A stretch of 36,763 nucleotides of DNA, taken from NCBI GenBank assembly GCA_016870835.1, contig VGAG01000009.1, positions 1 through 36,763 on the forward strand. The letters run 5' to 3'. The notes below the pieces were generated by a model, which was not told the origin of the DNA, ran no database searches, and saw only the letters and a program-made list of their open reading frames with translations. Each line of letters starts with the position of its first letter. Within the stretch, counting starts at the first letter, position 1. This document shows, one piece after another, positions 10,426-18,716 of the stretch. This DNA comes from Actinomycetota bacterium (GTDB taxonomy: Bacteria > Actinomycetota > Actinomycetes > Nanopelagicales > Nanopelagicaceae). The position numbers and the translations under genes are program-made.

Positions 10426-11487
10426 CTCACCAGTAGGAATTTGCGACACCCAACGAATCGGTCCGACATGCTCCAGAAATACTGCGCTTCCCACCTCAAA
10501 CTTGAGCGGACCAGTTACCCGTACCTTCAACTCGTCGGCCAGCCCGGCAATGCCCAGTTCGAGGACAGCGTCATGTCCGTAATATTGAATCTGCGAAATG
10601 GTGGCGCGGGTTAAACCCTTTGTGCCCTTCTTAGTTTCTACAACTCGAATCTCCTCGGGTCTAACAAGTAGGTACCCGCTCTCACTCTTGCCAAATGACT
10701 TCTTAGATTTTGGATGTAGAGCAGAGATGTAGTGGCGTCGCCCTACACGAATTGCTGGAAGCTCCAAGATGTCTCCAGTGCTCTCGGCGATTTGGGCGGA
10801 GATCGGATTCATATAAACGTTCTCGGGGGAGCCTGCCTGTACGACTTGGCCATCGCGCATCAATGCAATGAGATCGGCGGAGACGAGAGCATCCTCGCGG
10901 TCATGAGTCACCATTAAAGAAGTTGTCTTGGTCTTTTTTAAGAGCGCCACAACTTCGCCGCTCACTTCGGCGCGTAATGCATAATCAAGATTAGAGAAAG
11001 GTTCATCAAGGAGAACTATGGCTGGTTTAGTTGCAAGGGCTCGAGCCAGCGCTACTCGAGTCTGTTGACCACCACTAAGTTGATGTGGCTTACGATTATT
11101 AAAACCAGTTAAGCCAACGAGTTCTAACATTTCGTTGATTATGGAGTCTCGCTCAATCTTTTTAAAGGCTTTTGCGAGTGCAAAGCCAACATTTTCAGCA
11201 ACGCTTAGGTGTGGAAAGAGTCCGCCTTCTTGTGGAAGGTAACCAATGTTTCTCTTATGTGGCGGCAGTACAAGTGAGGAGATACTCACTAGTTGCTTTC
11301 CAAATCGGATTGCTCCGGATGTTGGGCGAACTAATCCAGCGATTGTGCGCAGCAGCGTTGTCTTTCCGCATCCGGAAGGTCCAAGCAGAACTGCAAATGA
11401 ACCGGAAGGAACGGTGAGATTTAGATTCCGCAGAATCTCACGCTCACCAAGATGTACACCCAGGTCTTTGATCTCAAGAGTTGTCAT
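10423..11487 (-). CDS. fbpC: Fe3+ ABC transporter ATP-binding protein (FbpC-like)
   Basis: 354-aa ABC ATPase energising the adjacent permease. Walker A is GPSGCGKTT, the signature LSGGQQTRVALARAL, and Walker B IVLLDEPFSNLD, followed by the H-loop VTHDRED. The C-terminal ~120 residues look like a TOBE domain (LVRPEEIRV, ATISQIQYYG). The length fits the FbpC/CysA/PotA group. The start codon overlaps the permease stop by one base (TGATG), so it is the last gene of the fbpA-fbpB-fbpC operon. Iron specificity is inferred from the binding protein. Confidence 0.92.
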   Translation of the reverse strand: MTTLEIKDLGVHLGEREILRNLNLTVPSGSFAVLLGPSGCGKTTLLRTIAGLVRPTSGAIRFGKQLVSISSLVLPPHKRNIGYLPQEGGLFPHLSVAENVGFALAKAFKKIERDSIINEMLELVGLTGFNNRKPHQLSGGQQTRVALARALATKPAIVLLDEPFSNLDYALRAEVSGEVVALLKKTKTTSLMVTHDREDALVSADLIALMRDGQVVQAGSPENVYMNPISAQIAESTGDILELPAIRVGRRHYISALHPKSKKSFGKSESGYLLVRPEEIRVVETKKGTKGLTRATISQIQYYGHDAVLELGIAGLADELKVRVTGPLKFEVGSAVFLEHVGPIRWVSQIPTGE

Positions 11488-13061
11488 CAGATCTCATCCC
11501 TCATTGGTTCGGTGCTTTCTTGTCTATCGGGACGGCTGATTAGAAAAGTAGGAATAGCGGCAATTATGACAAGAAGTAGGGCGTATGGAGCAGCTTCACT
11601 AAATCTGAAAATAGCTGTGTTGCTCCACATCTCAGTTGCCAAAGTTTCAAAACCGGTTGGACGGAGCATCAAGGTAGCGGGAAGTTCCTTCATAGCAGAG
11701 AGAAGTACGAGCAGAGTTCCGGAAAGGACTCCTGGTGCGGCAAGTGGCAGAGTTACGCGATAGAAAATGCGAGCCTTGGATTGGCCAAGAGTCGCTGCTA
11801 TCTCAGTTAAATTCTCAGGGACACGGGCAAGTGAGGTTCTAATTGTTCCCACCGATCTGGCAAGAAAGAGGATTGCGTAGGCGACCCCCAATAAACCTAC
11901 AGTCTGATAAATCATCGGAAAGTCTGAACCGAAAGCAACTAGCGCTAGTCCCATAACAACTCCGGGTAGTGCGTTTACGAGCAGGACGCCTCGCTCGGCA
12001 ACTTTGCCTATGAGGCTGGCACGCAGAGCAAGAAGAGCAATTGGAAGTGCTAGAAGAAGTGCTATTAACGCACCAATTGCAGCCACCAAAATGGTTGAGA
12101 ACGCCGCTTGGGATAGACCTAGAAGATCTATTGGTTTTGGCCTGGCAAAGAAGCGAAATAGCAGAACGCTCATGGGAGCTATAAGTGCTGCCAAAATATA
12201 AGTTGAGAGAAGTGATATCGCAATTATTCTCGCCTTGAGTGAATCGATTGGTTCAATCTGTTTCGTTATCGAGACCGAGCTTCTTGTTACTTGAGTTTTT
12301 TTGCGTGATGAGACTTCTAGCGAAATGACGATTCCGGATAGAGCAACAAGCATCAGGGCAAGGACCGCGGCGCTACTACGATCAAAACTACCCTGGTAGG
12401 TGTTTTGAATTGTTCTTGTGAAAGTATCGACTCCAAGAAGAGATACTGCTCCAAAGTCACTTAACACATAGAGCGATACGAGAAGTGCGCCAGCGGCAAG
12501 AGCATTTCGCATTTGGGGGAGCGTTACTCGCAAAAAGATTTGGAATTGATTTAAGCCGAGAGTGTGTGCAACGTCGACTTGAGAAGAGTCAATTCTTCGC
12601 AGAGCAGCCATCGCAGCAAGAGTTACATAAGGTGTTGTAGAAAGAGTAAGCACTACGACCGCAGCAAGAAATCCATCTGGCAAGATCCCAAGGGATAACC
12701 AGCAATACGTGAAAACATAGCTCGGAATTGCGATGGGCAAGATAACCAATGCACGGATGAGGTTTCTCCTCGGAAGATCGATACTCTGCAGAGTCCAAGC
12801 GAGCGCTGAGCCTAGAAATGTGGCCAACCCAGCGACGAGAACGACTAAAGAAACCGTTGTTGTAAAGACCTCAAGGGTCTTAGCTCTAAAGACAACTATC
12901 CGGACGGACTCAATATCGCCCTGTAGCGCTCGGCCAATTAGGTAAACAAGTGGAAGTGCAACAAAACCAAGGGAAATAAGCGCCGCGCTTATCAATACGG
13001 GTGAGGTGCGCGGATTTGGGGTTAGCCCTGAAGGAGGCTGTTTAACTGCCAATAGGTTCAT
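11487..13061 (-). CDS. fbpB: Fe3+ ABC transporter permease (FbpB-like, fused double permease)
   Basis: 524-aa inner-membrane permease with about 12 predicted hydrophobic segments in two homologous halves, as in the FbpB/SfuB family. EAA-loop-like segments AAMAALRRIDSSQVDVAHTLGL (first half) and LTEIAATLGQSKARIFYRVTLP (second half) would contact the ATPase. It follows the binding-protein gene by 17 bp and overlaps the ATPase gene by one base. The ATG at 13061 gives a short cytoplasmic N terminus before the first membrane segment (LISLGFVALPLVYLIG). No anomalies. Confidence 0.93.
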   Translation of the reverse strand: MNLLAVKQPPSGLTPNPRTSPVLISAALISLGFVALPLVYLIGRALQGDIESVRIVVFRAKTLEVFTTTVSLVVLVAGLATFLGSALAWTLQSIDLPRRNLIRALVILPIAIPSYVFTYCWLSLGILPDGFLAAVVVLTLSTTPYVTLAAMAALRRIDSSQVDVAHTLGLNQFQIFLRVTLPQMRNALAAGALLVSLYVLSDFGAVSLLGVDTFTRTIQNTYQGSFDRSSAAVLALMLVALSGIVISLEVSSRKKTQVTRSSVSITKQIEPIDSLKARIIAISLLSTYILAALIAPMSVLLFRFFARPKPIDLLGLSQAAFSTILVAAIGALIALLLALPIALLALRASLIGKVAERGVLLVNALPGVVMGLALVAFGSDFPMIYQTVGLLGVAYAILFLARSVGTIRTSLARVPENLTEIAATLGQSKARIFYRVTLPLAAPGVLSGTLLVLLSAMKELPATLMLRPTGFETLATEMWSNTAIFRFSEAAPYALLLVIIAAIPTFLISRPDRQESTEPMRDEI

Positions 13062-13078
13062 CTTAAGAACGCCCCAAG

Positions 13079-14083
13079 TTAGAGCAGTCCGACCTTAATC
13101 AATAGACTCTGAGTGCGCTTCAAATCCTTAAGCGCTGCCAAATCAACTCTCGGGGCTTTTATATCGCTCAGTGGGATTAATTCGCCCGGACTTTGTGACG
13201 AATCTACAGCAGAGTATTCATTGACATCATCAACGAAGAATTGCTGAGCGGTATCTGACAATAGGAATTGAATGAGCTTCTCGGCAGGCTCAGTCTTTTT
13301 GCTTGTGGCAAGAATGGCAATACCGGAGGCATTGATTAGATTGCCAATGTCGCCTGGGGCAAAGAATGAATTCTTTACATCTATTTCGCGACCTAACTCT
13401 TCTGCAACTTCATAAATGTAATAGTGATTTACTAATCCAGCATCAATCTCTCCGGCATCAATCGCTTCCACGATAAGGCTGTTCTTTTCAAAGTACTTTG
13501 GAGAATTTGCCGCAATTCCACGTAGCCATTTCTCAGTTTCGACTTCACCCCGGGTTTGAATCATGGCGGTGACAAATGCTTGGAAAGAGGCGTTAGTAGG
13601 CGCAATACCTAGGCGACCTTTCCATTCTGGTTTCGTTAAGTCATCCACTGTTCTTGGTAAAACCGTGACTCGCTTAGGTGAATAAGCAAGGATTCGCACT
13701 CGACCCGTTAGCCCAACCCAATCTTTATTTTGGGAGCGGAAGTACTCGTTGACTCGATTTAGGATTGCATCATCAAGAGTTGCAAGTAGGCCTTCACTTG
13801 AGACGGCGCCAAGCGCCCCAGCATCTTGCGAGATAAAAAGGTCAGCGGGAGAGTTATCGCCCTCTTCAAGGATTTGAGCTGCAAGTGCCGCTGAGTCGCC
13901 GTACCTGATGTCGAGTTTGATCCCGGTCTCTCTGGTGAAATCTTCAAAGAGCGTTCCCGTGTACTCCTCGGCACGCCCCGAGTAGATAACCAAGCTATCG
14001 CCATCGATCTTCGAGCTTGAGCAGGCGGCTAATGAAGCCACTAAGGAGAGGGTTAAGAGGGAGGCAGCCAGGCGCTTGAACAT
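13079..14083 (-). CDS. fbpA: Fe3+ ABC transporter substrate-binding lipoprotein (FbpA-like)
   Basis: Extracellular solute-binding lipoprotein, 334 aa. The N terminus has a lysine/arginine start, a hydrophobic core and a lipobox SLAAC with Cys21 as the lipidation site. LVIYSGR at the start of the mature part and the paired tyrosines in NHYYIYEV are typical of FbpA/FutA ferric-ion binders, where tyrosines coordinate Fe3+. The ATG at 14083 is chosen over an in-frame start at 14254 because it places the signal peptide at the N terminus and follows TATGGT by 6 nt. It is the first gene of the operon, and a 24-bp palindrome lies upstream. Confidence 0.93.
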   Translation of the reverse strand: MFKRLAASLLTLSLVASLAACSSSKIDGDSLVIYSGRAEEYTGTLFEDFTRETGIKLDIRYGDSAALAAQILEEGDNSPADLFISQDAGALGAVSSEGLLATLDDAILNRVNEYFRSQNKDWVGLTGRVRILAYSPKRVTVLPRTVDDLTKPEWKGRLGIAPTNASFQAFVTAMIQTRGEVETEKWLRGIAANSPKYFEKNSLIVEAIDAGEIDAGLVNHYYIYEVAEELGREIDVKNSFFAPGDIGNLINASGIAILATSKKTEPAEKLIQFLLSDTAQQFFVDDVNEYSAVDSSQSPGELIPLSDIKAPRVDLAALKDLKRTQSLLIKVGLL

Positions 14084-14089
14084 GGGGAA

Positions 14090-14095
14090 ACCATA
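14090..14095 (-). promoter_or_regulatory. candidate -10 of fbpABC, leaderless spacing
   Basis: TATGGT on the minus strand, then 6 nt, then the ATG at 14083. TTGCGT, inside the palindrome just upstream, could be the -35 with an 18-bp spacer. Confidence 0.6.
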
Positions 14096-14111
14096 ATTCG
14101 CCGGGGGGTAT

Positions 14112-14135
14112 TTACGCAACATTTTTGTTGCGTAA
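14112..14135. promoter_or_regulatory. 24-bp perfect palindrome, candidate operator of the iron transporter
   Basis: Two 10-bp arms, TTACGCAACA and TGTTGCGTAA, are separated by TTTT. The element lies between the RNase D stop (14142) and the fbpA promoter and overlaps the probable -35. It does not resemble the IdeR/DtxR consensus (TTAGGTTAGSCTAACCTAA). As RNA it would form a 10-bp stem with a 4-nt loop, but no U-tract follows, so an operator is preferred over a terminator. Confidence 0.55.
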
Positions 14136-14141
14136 TTCATT

Positions 14142-15404
14142 TCACTCTTCTGGAGCGGGCGCCGCCGGTGCTTCACGCTCAGCCCGGGCGCGGGCAATCG
14201 CATCACTTGCAATTTCAATCTGCCACTTTCGCGCGCCCAGTTTTGCCAAGGCATTGCTCACGCCGCGGATTGAATCTTCTCCGTAAGTAACTATTTTCTC
14301 TTTACCCTCATTGAATAGAACCTTTCTTACCAACTCAGGAGAGATCAGATTCTCAAGTGGGATGTTTAGCGCTAGAGATTTTTCGGTTAGCAAGAGTCGG
14401 GCATGAGCCAGATGTATGTAAGCAATAGGGAATTTATCTCGCCAAACGCGCGGTGGTGGAATCGAATCGCCACGAGCACGCATTTCCGGCCAATGAGATT
14501 GGTCCATTTCGTAAGCGTCACTAAGTAGGGTCCACCAGCGCTTTAAATATGAGCGCTGCACGTCATTTCGGATCTTCTCTTTCATTATCGGTAGCGCTAA
14601 GAAGTCCTCGTAATTTGATGGCTTATGTTTTGCAAGATCAACTATGACCGCATCCGACAGAAGGCGACCTGGGGCCAAATCAATCTCGGATGCAATCGAA
14701 TCTCGAGCGATCCACAGCTCACGGATTATTGCTAATTCAAAGCGTGACTTGATCTGGTGCATCCCAGATGTCCTTCGCCAAGGGTCTTTTCTAACTTTAG
14801 GAGCGGTATTTTGAAGCGAGGCAGCGAACTCTTCTTTCGCCCAATCTAACTTTCCATTTTCTAGTAGAAGAGCTTCGACTTTATCCCGTAAATCCAACAA
14901 AACAGCTACATCTAGAGCGGCATAATCTAACCACTCTGGTTTAAGTGGTCGATGTGACCAATCGACGGCGCTATGTTCCTTGGCAATTTGAATTTCCAAT
15001 AAATTCTCGCAAAGCGAAGCTAGCCCCACCCGTTCACAACCAGCAATTCGCGCACCTAATTCAGTATCAAAGAGAATCTTTGGATTGATGCCAAACTCTC
15101 GTAGGCACTCTAAGTCTTGGCTACTAGCGTGAATTACCGACTCAATTCCGGAGAGAAGTGCGTCTAGTTCTTCCACCTCGGCAGCTCCCCGTAAAGCTAT
15201 TGGATCAATTAAGTGAAGACCTCCACCACGCCTAAATAGCTGGATTAGATAGGCCCGCGCGCTGTAACGAAAACCGCTTGCGCGCTCGGCATCAATCGCA
15301 ACTGGGCCATCTCCTGCAGCCAGTTGCTCAATTGCATCCCTAAGGGCAACCTGAGTTTCTATTACCGAGGGAGTTCCACCCGCCGGGGCGCTTAACGTCT
15401 GCAT
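14142..15404 (-). CDS. rnd: Ribonuclease D-like 3'-5' exonuclease with HRDC domain
   Basis: 420-aa DEDD-type exoribonuclease. The catalytic acids sit in VAIDAERA (ExoI), HASSQDLECL (ExoII) and YAALDVAVL (ExoIII). An HRDC domain follows at about 215-285 (IARDSIASEIDLAPGRLLSD), and further helical sequence fills the C terminus. It probably trims tRNA or other structured RNA 3' ends. An in-frame TTG lies one codon before the ATG at 15404, so either could be used. It starts 3 nt after the DUF3000 stop; the DUF3000-RNase D pair is conserved in actinobacteria (compare Rv2680-Rv2681). Confidence 0.93.
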   Translation of the reverse strand: MQTLSAPAGGTPSVIETQVALRDAIEQLAAGDGPVAIDAERASGFRYSARAYLIQLFRRGGGLHLIDPIALRGAAEVEELDALLSGIESVIHASSQDLECLREFGINPKILFDTELGARIAGCERVGLASLCENLLEIQIAKEHSAVDWSHRPLKPEWLDYAALDVAVLLDLRDKVEALLLENGKLDWAKEEFAASLQNTAPKVRKDPWRRTSGMHQIKSRFELAIIRELWIARDSIASEIDLAPGRLLSDAVIVDLAKHKPSNYEDFLALPIMKEKIRNDVQRSYLKRWWTLLSDAYEMDQSHWPEMRARGDSIPPPRVWRDKFPIAYIHLAHARLLLTEKSLALNIPLENLISPELVRKVLFNEGKEKIVTYGEDSIRGVSNALAKLGARKWQIEIASDAIARARAEREAPAAPAPEE

Positions 15405-15407
15405 CAA

Positions 15408-15983
15408 TCAGCGTCGCGACTTTAGCGAACTAACTCCTTCTGCAATCGGTGTTAAGCCCGAAACAGTTTCAATTAACTTTACCCAGGCATCAATGTGGTC
15501 AATCAACTTTGATGCATCAGTTGGTGTCCACGAGGCACGAATCTCGATCTCTGATGATTGATCTGTTTCTGAAAGTTGCCCATAAGAGGCGCTCAATTCT
15601 TTTGTCACAGTTCCCGAAGTTGCTGCATAACTTGCACCAATTGCATCTAGTGATTCGCTCACCCAAGACCAGGCCACATCTGTAAGAAGTGGATCAGATT
15701 GCAAATCCTCTTCAATTGCAGAGCGAACGAAAGTTACGGCGCGAAATCTACCGCCCCATGCTTCTTGTCCGGCCGGGTCGTGAAGCATTACAAAGCGTCC
15801 GGTTGCAACATCATCTCCTTGCACTTGAACATCAACCGAAAAGGCAACTGCATGCGGCGCAAGTCTTTGGGGGGCTGGAACTTCTTCAAAATCAATTTCG
15901 TCTCGCGCTCTAAAAGTTCGAGCACTTTCGCAGAATTTATCGAAGAGAATCGTGTCACGATCTGGGTTTAGATTCTCTGGCAT
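15408..15983 (-). CDS. DUF3000 family protein
   Basis: 191-aa protein of unknown function, found mainly in actinobacteria beside RNase D. Recognisable segments are APHAVAFSVDV, GRFVMLHDPAGQEAWGGRFR and DVAWSWVSESLD. No signal peptide, membrane segment or catalytic motif was seen, so it is likely cytoplasmic. The ATG at 15983 is preferred over an in-frame start at 16073 because family proteins begin near here and TACCCT precedes it by 6 nt; the longer form would overlap the divergent EamA gene. It leads a two-gene operon with rnd, which suggests an RNA-related role, but that is only context. Confidence 0.88.
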   Translation of the reverse strand: MPENLNPDRDTILFDKFCESARTFRARDEIDFEEVPAPQRLAPHAVAFSVDVQVQGDDVATGRFVMLHDPAGQEAWGGRFRAVTFVRSAIEEDLQSDPLLTDVAWSWVSESLDAIGASYAATSGTVTKELSASYGQLSETDQSSEIEIRASWTPTDASKLIDHIDAWVKLIETVSGLTPIAEGVSSLKSRR

Positions 15984-15989
15984 GAGATA

Positions 15990-15995
15990 AGGGTA
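15990..15995 (-). promoter_or_regulatory. candidate -10 of the DUF3000-rnd operon, leaderless spacing
   Basis: TACCCT on the minus strand, then 6 nt, then the ATG at 15983. Confidence 0.6.
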
Positions 15996-16033
15996 GAAGA
16001 GGGTTCTTCCCTCACTCGGAAGGCGCGAGCAGA

Positions 16034-16039
16034 TAGGGT
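16034..16039 (+). promoter_or_regulatory. candidate -10 of the EamA gene at 16046, leaderless spacing
   Basis: TAGGGT, then 6 nt, then the ATG at 16046. It is divergent from the DUF3000 promoter; the two -10 hexamers are 38 bp apart. Confidence 0.6.
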
Positions 16040-16045
16040 GAAACC

Positions 16046-16897
16046 ATGGGTTCATTGCTCGCCTTACTATCAAGTTTTCTCTGGGGAACGGCTGATTATT
16101 TAGCTGGGAACCTCTCTAAAAAGTATCGAGCGCTTGCGGTTACCGGGGTATCTCAATTCTTTGGTCTTCTATTTGGAGTAACAGTCATCGCAATCGGCAC
16201 CCAATTCGGTTCACCATTTCTCAAGCCAACTTTGGAATGGGATGGTTATTTTGTTGCCGGAGTGATTGCCGGTATCTCAGGTTTTATTGGATTACTCGCC
16301 TTCTATTCAGGTTTGGCGACCGGCCGAATGGGAGTCGTTAGTCCCATTAGTTCGCTCTCAGTTCTCATTCCGCTCACTGTTGCATATTCCCAAGGTGAGC
16401 GCGCTAGCACGCTTCAAGCAGTCGGAATCTCCGTTGCCTTGTTAGGAGCGTTTCTTGCAAGTGGTCCTGAGATGAAAGGTGGACTTCCGATCAAGCCGCT
16501 CATCTTTGCAGTGATTGCGGCATTTGGATTTGGTGGCGCACTAACCTTTATTGCAATCGGCGCGAAAATAGATTCGATGCACACAATGACCTCAATGAGA
16601 GTTGCATCAGTAACTGTCTGCATTGTCATAGCAATTCTTTTCAGAACCATAGGTGGATTTGCAATAAGGGTCTTTCCTCTTCTAATTTTTATCGGCGTCG
16701 CAGATTTTCTCGCAAATTTCTTCTTAGGTGTAGCAACTACAAAGGGGCTTGTCTCTGTGGCTCTTGTACTTGGATCACTTTTCCCTATCGTCACAGCGCT
16801 ACTAGCTTTTAAGTTCCTTCATGAACGCCTTCATAAAGTTCAATACTTAGGAATTTTCTTTGCAATCCTAGGAGTTTGCCTTATCTCGGCCGCTTAA
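16046..16897 (+). CDS. EamA/DMT-family transporter
   Basis: 283-aa integral membrane protein with about ten hydrophobic segments in two EamA repeats, as in the drug/metabolite transporter superfamily. The first half begins ALLSSFLWGTADYLAG and the second ALVLGSLFPIVTALLAF near its end. The substrate cannot be predicted. It is a single gene; its stop overlaps the 3' end of the convergent reductase gene by 17 bp. Confidence 0.9.
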   Translation: MGSLLALLSSFLWGTADYLAGNLSKKYRALAVTGVSQFFGLLFGVTVIAIGTQFGSPFLKPTLEWDGYFVAGVIAGISGFIGLLAFYSGLATGRMGVVSPISSLSVLIPLTVAYSQGERASTLQAVGISVALLGAFLASGPEMKGGLPIKPLIFAVIAAFGFGGALTFIAIGAKIDSMHTMTSMRVASVTVCIVIAILFRTIGGFAIRVFPLLIFIGVADFLANFFLGVATTKGLVSVALVLGSLFPIVTALLAFKFLHERLHKVQYLGIFFAILGVCLISAA

Positions 16898-17381
16898 TTG
16901 GTACCCATACTTCAAATTTCGTTCTATTAGAGGTTGATTGACTTAACAACTTGTATTTGGCGCCAAGGGAAGTCTCATCAAATTTGTTGCCATCTCCCGC
17001 AATTGCGGAACGCGTTATATGGAATTCATCAATTAGCACTTCATCAATAAGACCGTTTAAGAATTGAACCCCACCTTCTATGAGGATTTCTTTGTAGCCT
17101 TCGCTGATTGCTTTAGCTAAGAGTTTGCTAGGGGAGAGGTTGAAAGAGTGCACTTTCTCCCTTTTCAAATTTGAACTCCGCGATGAGATGTAGAGCGGAA
17201 GTGGGCATTTTGAATAAGGTTCATTTCGAAAGGTTGACCCGCCAATGAGAATGACCTCCGATGTAGAGCGGATTTCATGAAATCGAGCCCGATCCTCGCT
17301 ACTTGAAAGCGACTTTGAGGAGCCCTCATATGTGGTCATCCCATTGCTTCCAACTACGAGATTGGCTCGAACTCTGCGCAT
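16881..17381 (-). CDS. RibD C-terminal/dihydrofolate-reductase-like protein (pyrimidine reductase family)
   Basis: 166-aa stand-alone RibD_C-type reductase domain, without the deaminase domain of full-length RibD. The fold's hallmarks are RANLVVGSNGMTTYEG at the N terminus, SSEDRARFHEIRSTSEVILIGGSTFR (substrate and NADPH site) and EILIEGGVQFLNGLIDEVLIDEFHIT. Such proteins reduce a pyrimidine or pterin-like substrate with NADPH; the actual substrate is unknown. An in-frame start at 17693 would overlap two genes; the ATG at 17381 has TACCTT 6 nt upstream and fits family start points. It is shorter than typical RibD_C proteins (about 200-250 aa). Confidence 0.83.
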   Translation of the reverse strand: MRRVRANLVVGSNGMTTYEGSSKSLSSSEDRARFHEIRSTSEVILIGGSTFRNEPYSKCPLPLYISSRSSNLKREKVHSFNLSPSKLLAKAISEGYKEILIEGGVQFLNGLIDEVLIDEFHITRSAIAGDGNKFDETSLGAKYKLLSQSTSNRTKFEVWVPIKRPR

Positions 17382-17387
17382 GGCTAA

Positions 17388-17393
17388 AAGGTA
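17388..17393 (-). promoter_or_regulatory. candidate -10 of the RibD-like gene, leaderless spacing
   Basis: TACCTT on the minus strand, then 6 nt, then the ATG at 17381. This hexamer decides the start. Confidence 0.6.
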
Positions 17394-17432
17394 GCGTTTT
17401 AGATACTTCAAACGAATGTCAGTGCTGCCTTC

Positions 17433-17438
17433 TATCGT
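17433..17438 (+). promoter_or_regulatory. candidate -10 of the four-cysteine protein gene, leaderless spacing
   Basis: TATCGT, then 7 nt, then the ATG at 17446; divergent from the reductase promoter. Confidence 0.5.
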
Positions 17439-17445
17439 CCTTGCC

Positions 17446-17652
17446 ATGATCATTGACTGTGATACCTGCACCATGCGAGATATCGCTTGTGGCGATTGCG
17501 TTGTAACTATCTTGATTGGGCCACCGCCTAATTCACACCTAGAAGCCGAGGAAGCTCGGGTGATAGACCTATTGGCCTCTAGAGGGATGATTCCCCCGCT
17601 CAGATACGAAAATCCCCTTGATTCACAGGAAGTTAAGCGCCGTTCAGGTTGA
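17446..17652 (+). CDS. Small four-cysteine protein, conserved in actinobacteria, function unknown
   Basis: 68-aa protein with C5-x2-C8-x6-C15-x2-C18, a spacing that could bind zinc or another metal, followed by CVVTILIGPPP, an acidic helix LEAEEARVIDLLA and a terminal MIPPLRY motif. I recognise this layout from small hypothetical proteins in other actinobacteria, but know no function. The ATG at 17446 is preferred over one at 17416 because the conserved part starts here, TATCGT lies 7 nt upstream, and it does not overlap the divergent gene. It precedes the RipC-like gene by 32 bp and may be co-expressed. Confidence 0.78.
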   Translation: MIIDCDTCTMRDIACGDCVVTILIGPPPNSHLEAEEARVIDLLASRGMIPPLRYENPLDSQEVKRRSG

Positions 17653-17672
17653 GCGAGAAGTGAGTCCACAGT

Positions 17673-17678
17673 TAGCCT
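17673..17678 (+). promoter_or_regulatory. candidate promoter of the ripC-like gene, leaderless spacing
   Basis: TAGCCT, then 6 nt, then the ATG at 17685. TTGAGC at 17649-17654 gives a -35 with an 18-bp spacer; it overlaps the stop codon of the upstream small gene. Confidence 0.6.
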
Positions 17679-17684
17679 AAACCG

Positions 17685-18701
17685 ATGCGACAAGCGCGAA
17701 CTGGGATCTTGGCTCTATTGAGCCTCGCTTTAATAATCCCGATAACTCCACCAACAAGCGCTGCTCCAAGTGCGGACTTGCTCCGCGTTCGCCAAGAAGT
17801 AGAACAGCTGCAAGATGATGCCGCTGAGGCCGGCGAGAATGCCCAAGCAGCAAAAGTTCAACTACAGAGATTGCGCGCCCAGCTAAGCACGGTGCAACAG
17901 GAAGCAGATTCACAAAAAGCAGTAGTTGAGAAGATTAGAAATTCACTTGCCACTATTGCAGTCGCCCGCTACAAATCAACCGGGCTAGGTGAAGGAGTCG
18001 AACTCCTCTTCTCCTCAGATCCATCTCTATATCTCTCCTCGGCTGGCTCTCTTGAAAACATAACAAGAAAACAGGCAGCCCAATTAAGAAAATATGCGAC
18101 TGCTAAACAGAGGTTAGATGCAACATCTCTCACCGTCGCAGACAAACTCCGTTTAGTTCAAGCGGCGGAAGCGCGCTATCGAGCACAAGCCGCCCAAGTA
18201 AAGTCAAAATTAGAAGCAGCTGAAAAACTTCTCTCAAAACTTGAGGCGAAAGATCGTGAACGACTCCGCAAGATTCAAGAGATGGATGCTGCTGAGCGCG
18301 AGGCTTACTCTCGTGAACAGGCAAAACTTGCCAACACAGTCTCAGGTCGTGCAGGTCTTGCCCTTCGCTATGCAGTAAAACAAATTGGTGACAATTATGT
18401 TTGGGGAGCTGCAGGGCCAGTCCGTTGGGATTGCTCGGGATTAACTATGCGCGCATTTGAACAGGCGGGCGTACGGCTTCCGCATTCATCGCGCGCCCAA
18501 TTTAATTATGGTCGCTCGATTGCCCGAAACAATCTACTTCCAGGAGATCTTGTCTTCTTTGGCTCTCCGATCTCTCATGTCGGTATTTACATCGGGAAAG
18601 GAAAAATGGTTCATGCCCCTCGTCCTGGAGCCCGTGTGCAAATCGTTGAGTTTAGAAATTTCTTCGGTAAGAAGAGGTATGTCGGAGCCCGTCGCCTCTA
18701 A
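17685..18701 (+). CDS. ripC: Secreted NlpC/P60 peptidoglycan endopeptidase with coiled-coil N domain (RipC-like)
   Basis: 338-aa exported cell-wall hydrolase cleaving peptide stems. It has a signal peptide (about 1-27, ending TSAAP), a long heptad-rich coiled coil at about 30-210, and a C-terminal NlpC/P60 domain. The catalytic cysteine is C250 (WDCSGLT), with histidines in ISHVGIYIG and MVHAP. Coiled-coil plus NlpC/P60 resembles mycobacterial RipC (Rv2190c), which is activated by FtsEX; such partner control is inference here. The downstream PimB gene, 15 bp away, repeats the Rv2190c/Rv2188c neighbourhood. Confidence 0.9.
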   Translation: MRQARTGILALLSLALIIPITPPTSAAPSADLLRVRQEVEQLQDDAAEAGENAQAAKVQLQRLRAQLSTVQQEADSQKAVVEKIRNSLATIAVARYKSTGLGEGVELLFSSDPSLYLSSAGSLENITRKQAAQLRKYATAKQRLDATSLTVADKLRLVQAAEARYRAQAAQVKSKLEAAEKLLSKLEAKDRERLRKIQEMDAAEREAYSREQAKLANTVSGRAGLALRYAVKQIGDNYVWGAAGPVRWDCSGLTMRAFEQAGVRLPHSSRAQFNYGRSIARNNLLPGDLVFFGSPISHVGIYIGKGKMVHAPRPGARVQIVEFRNFFGKKRYVGARRL

Positions 18702-18716
18702 CGGCGAAAAGTAATT

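Noticed and set aside
14112-14135. The palindrome as an intrinsic terminator of rnd
   Set aside because: No T-run follows the stem on the minus strand (the downstream bases are AATACCCCCC), and it overlaps the fbpA -35.
14083-14254. Longer fbpA start at 14254
   Set aside because: It puts 57 polar residues before the lipoprotein signal peptide and overlaps rnd; the ATG at 14083 has a -10 at the right spacing.
17381-17693. Longer start for the RibD-like protein at 17693
   Set aside because: The extra 104 residues match no family sequence and lie opposite the four-cysteine gene, which has its own conserved motifs.
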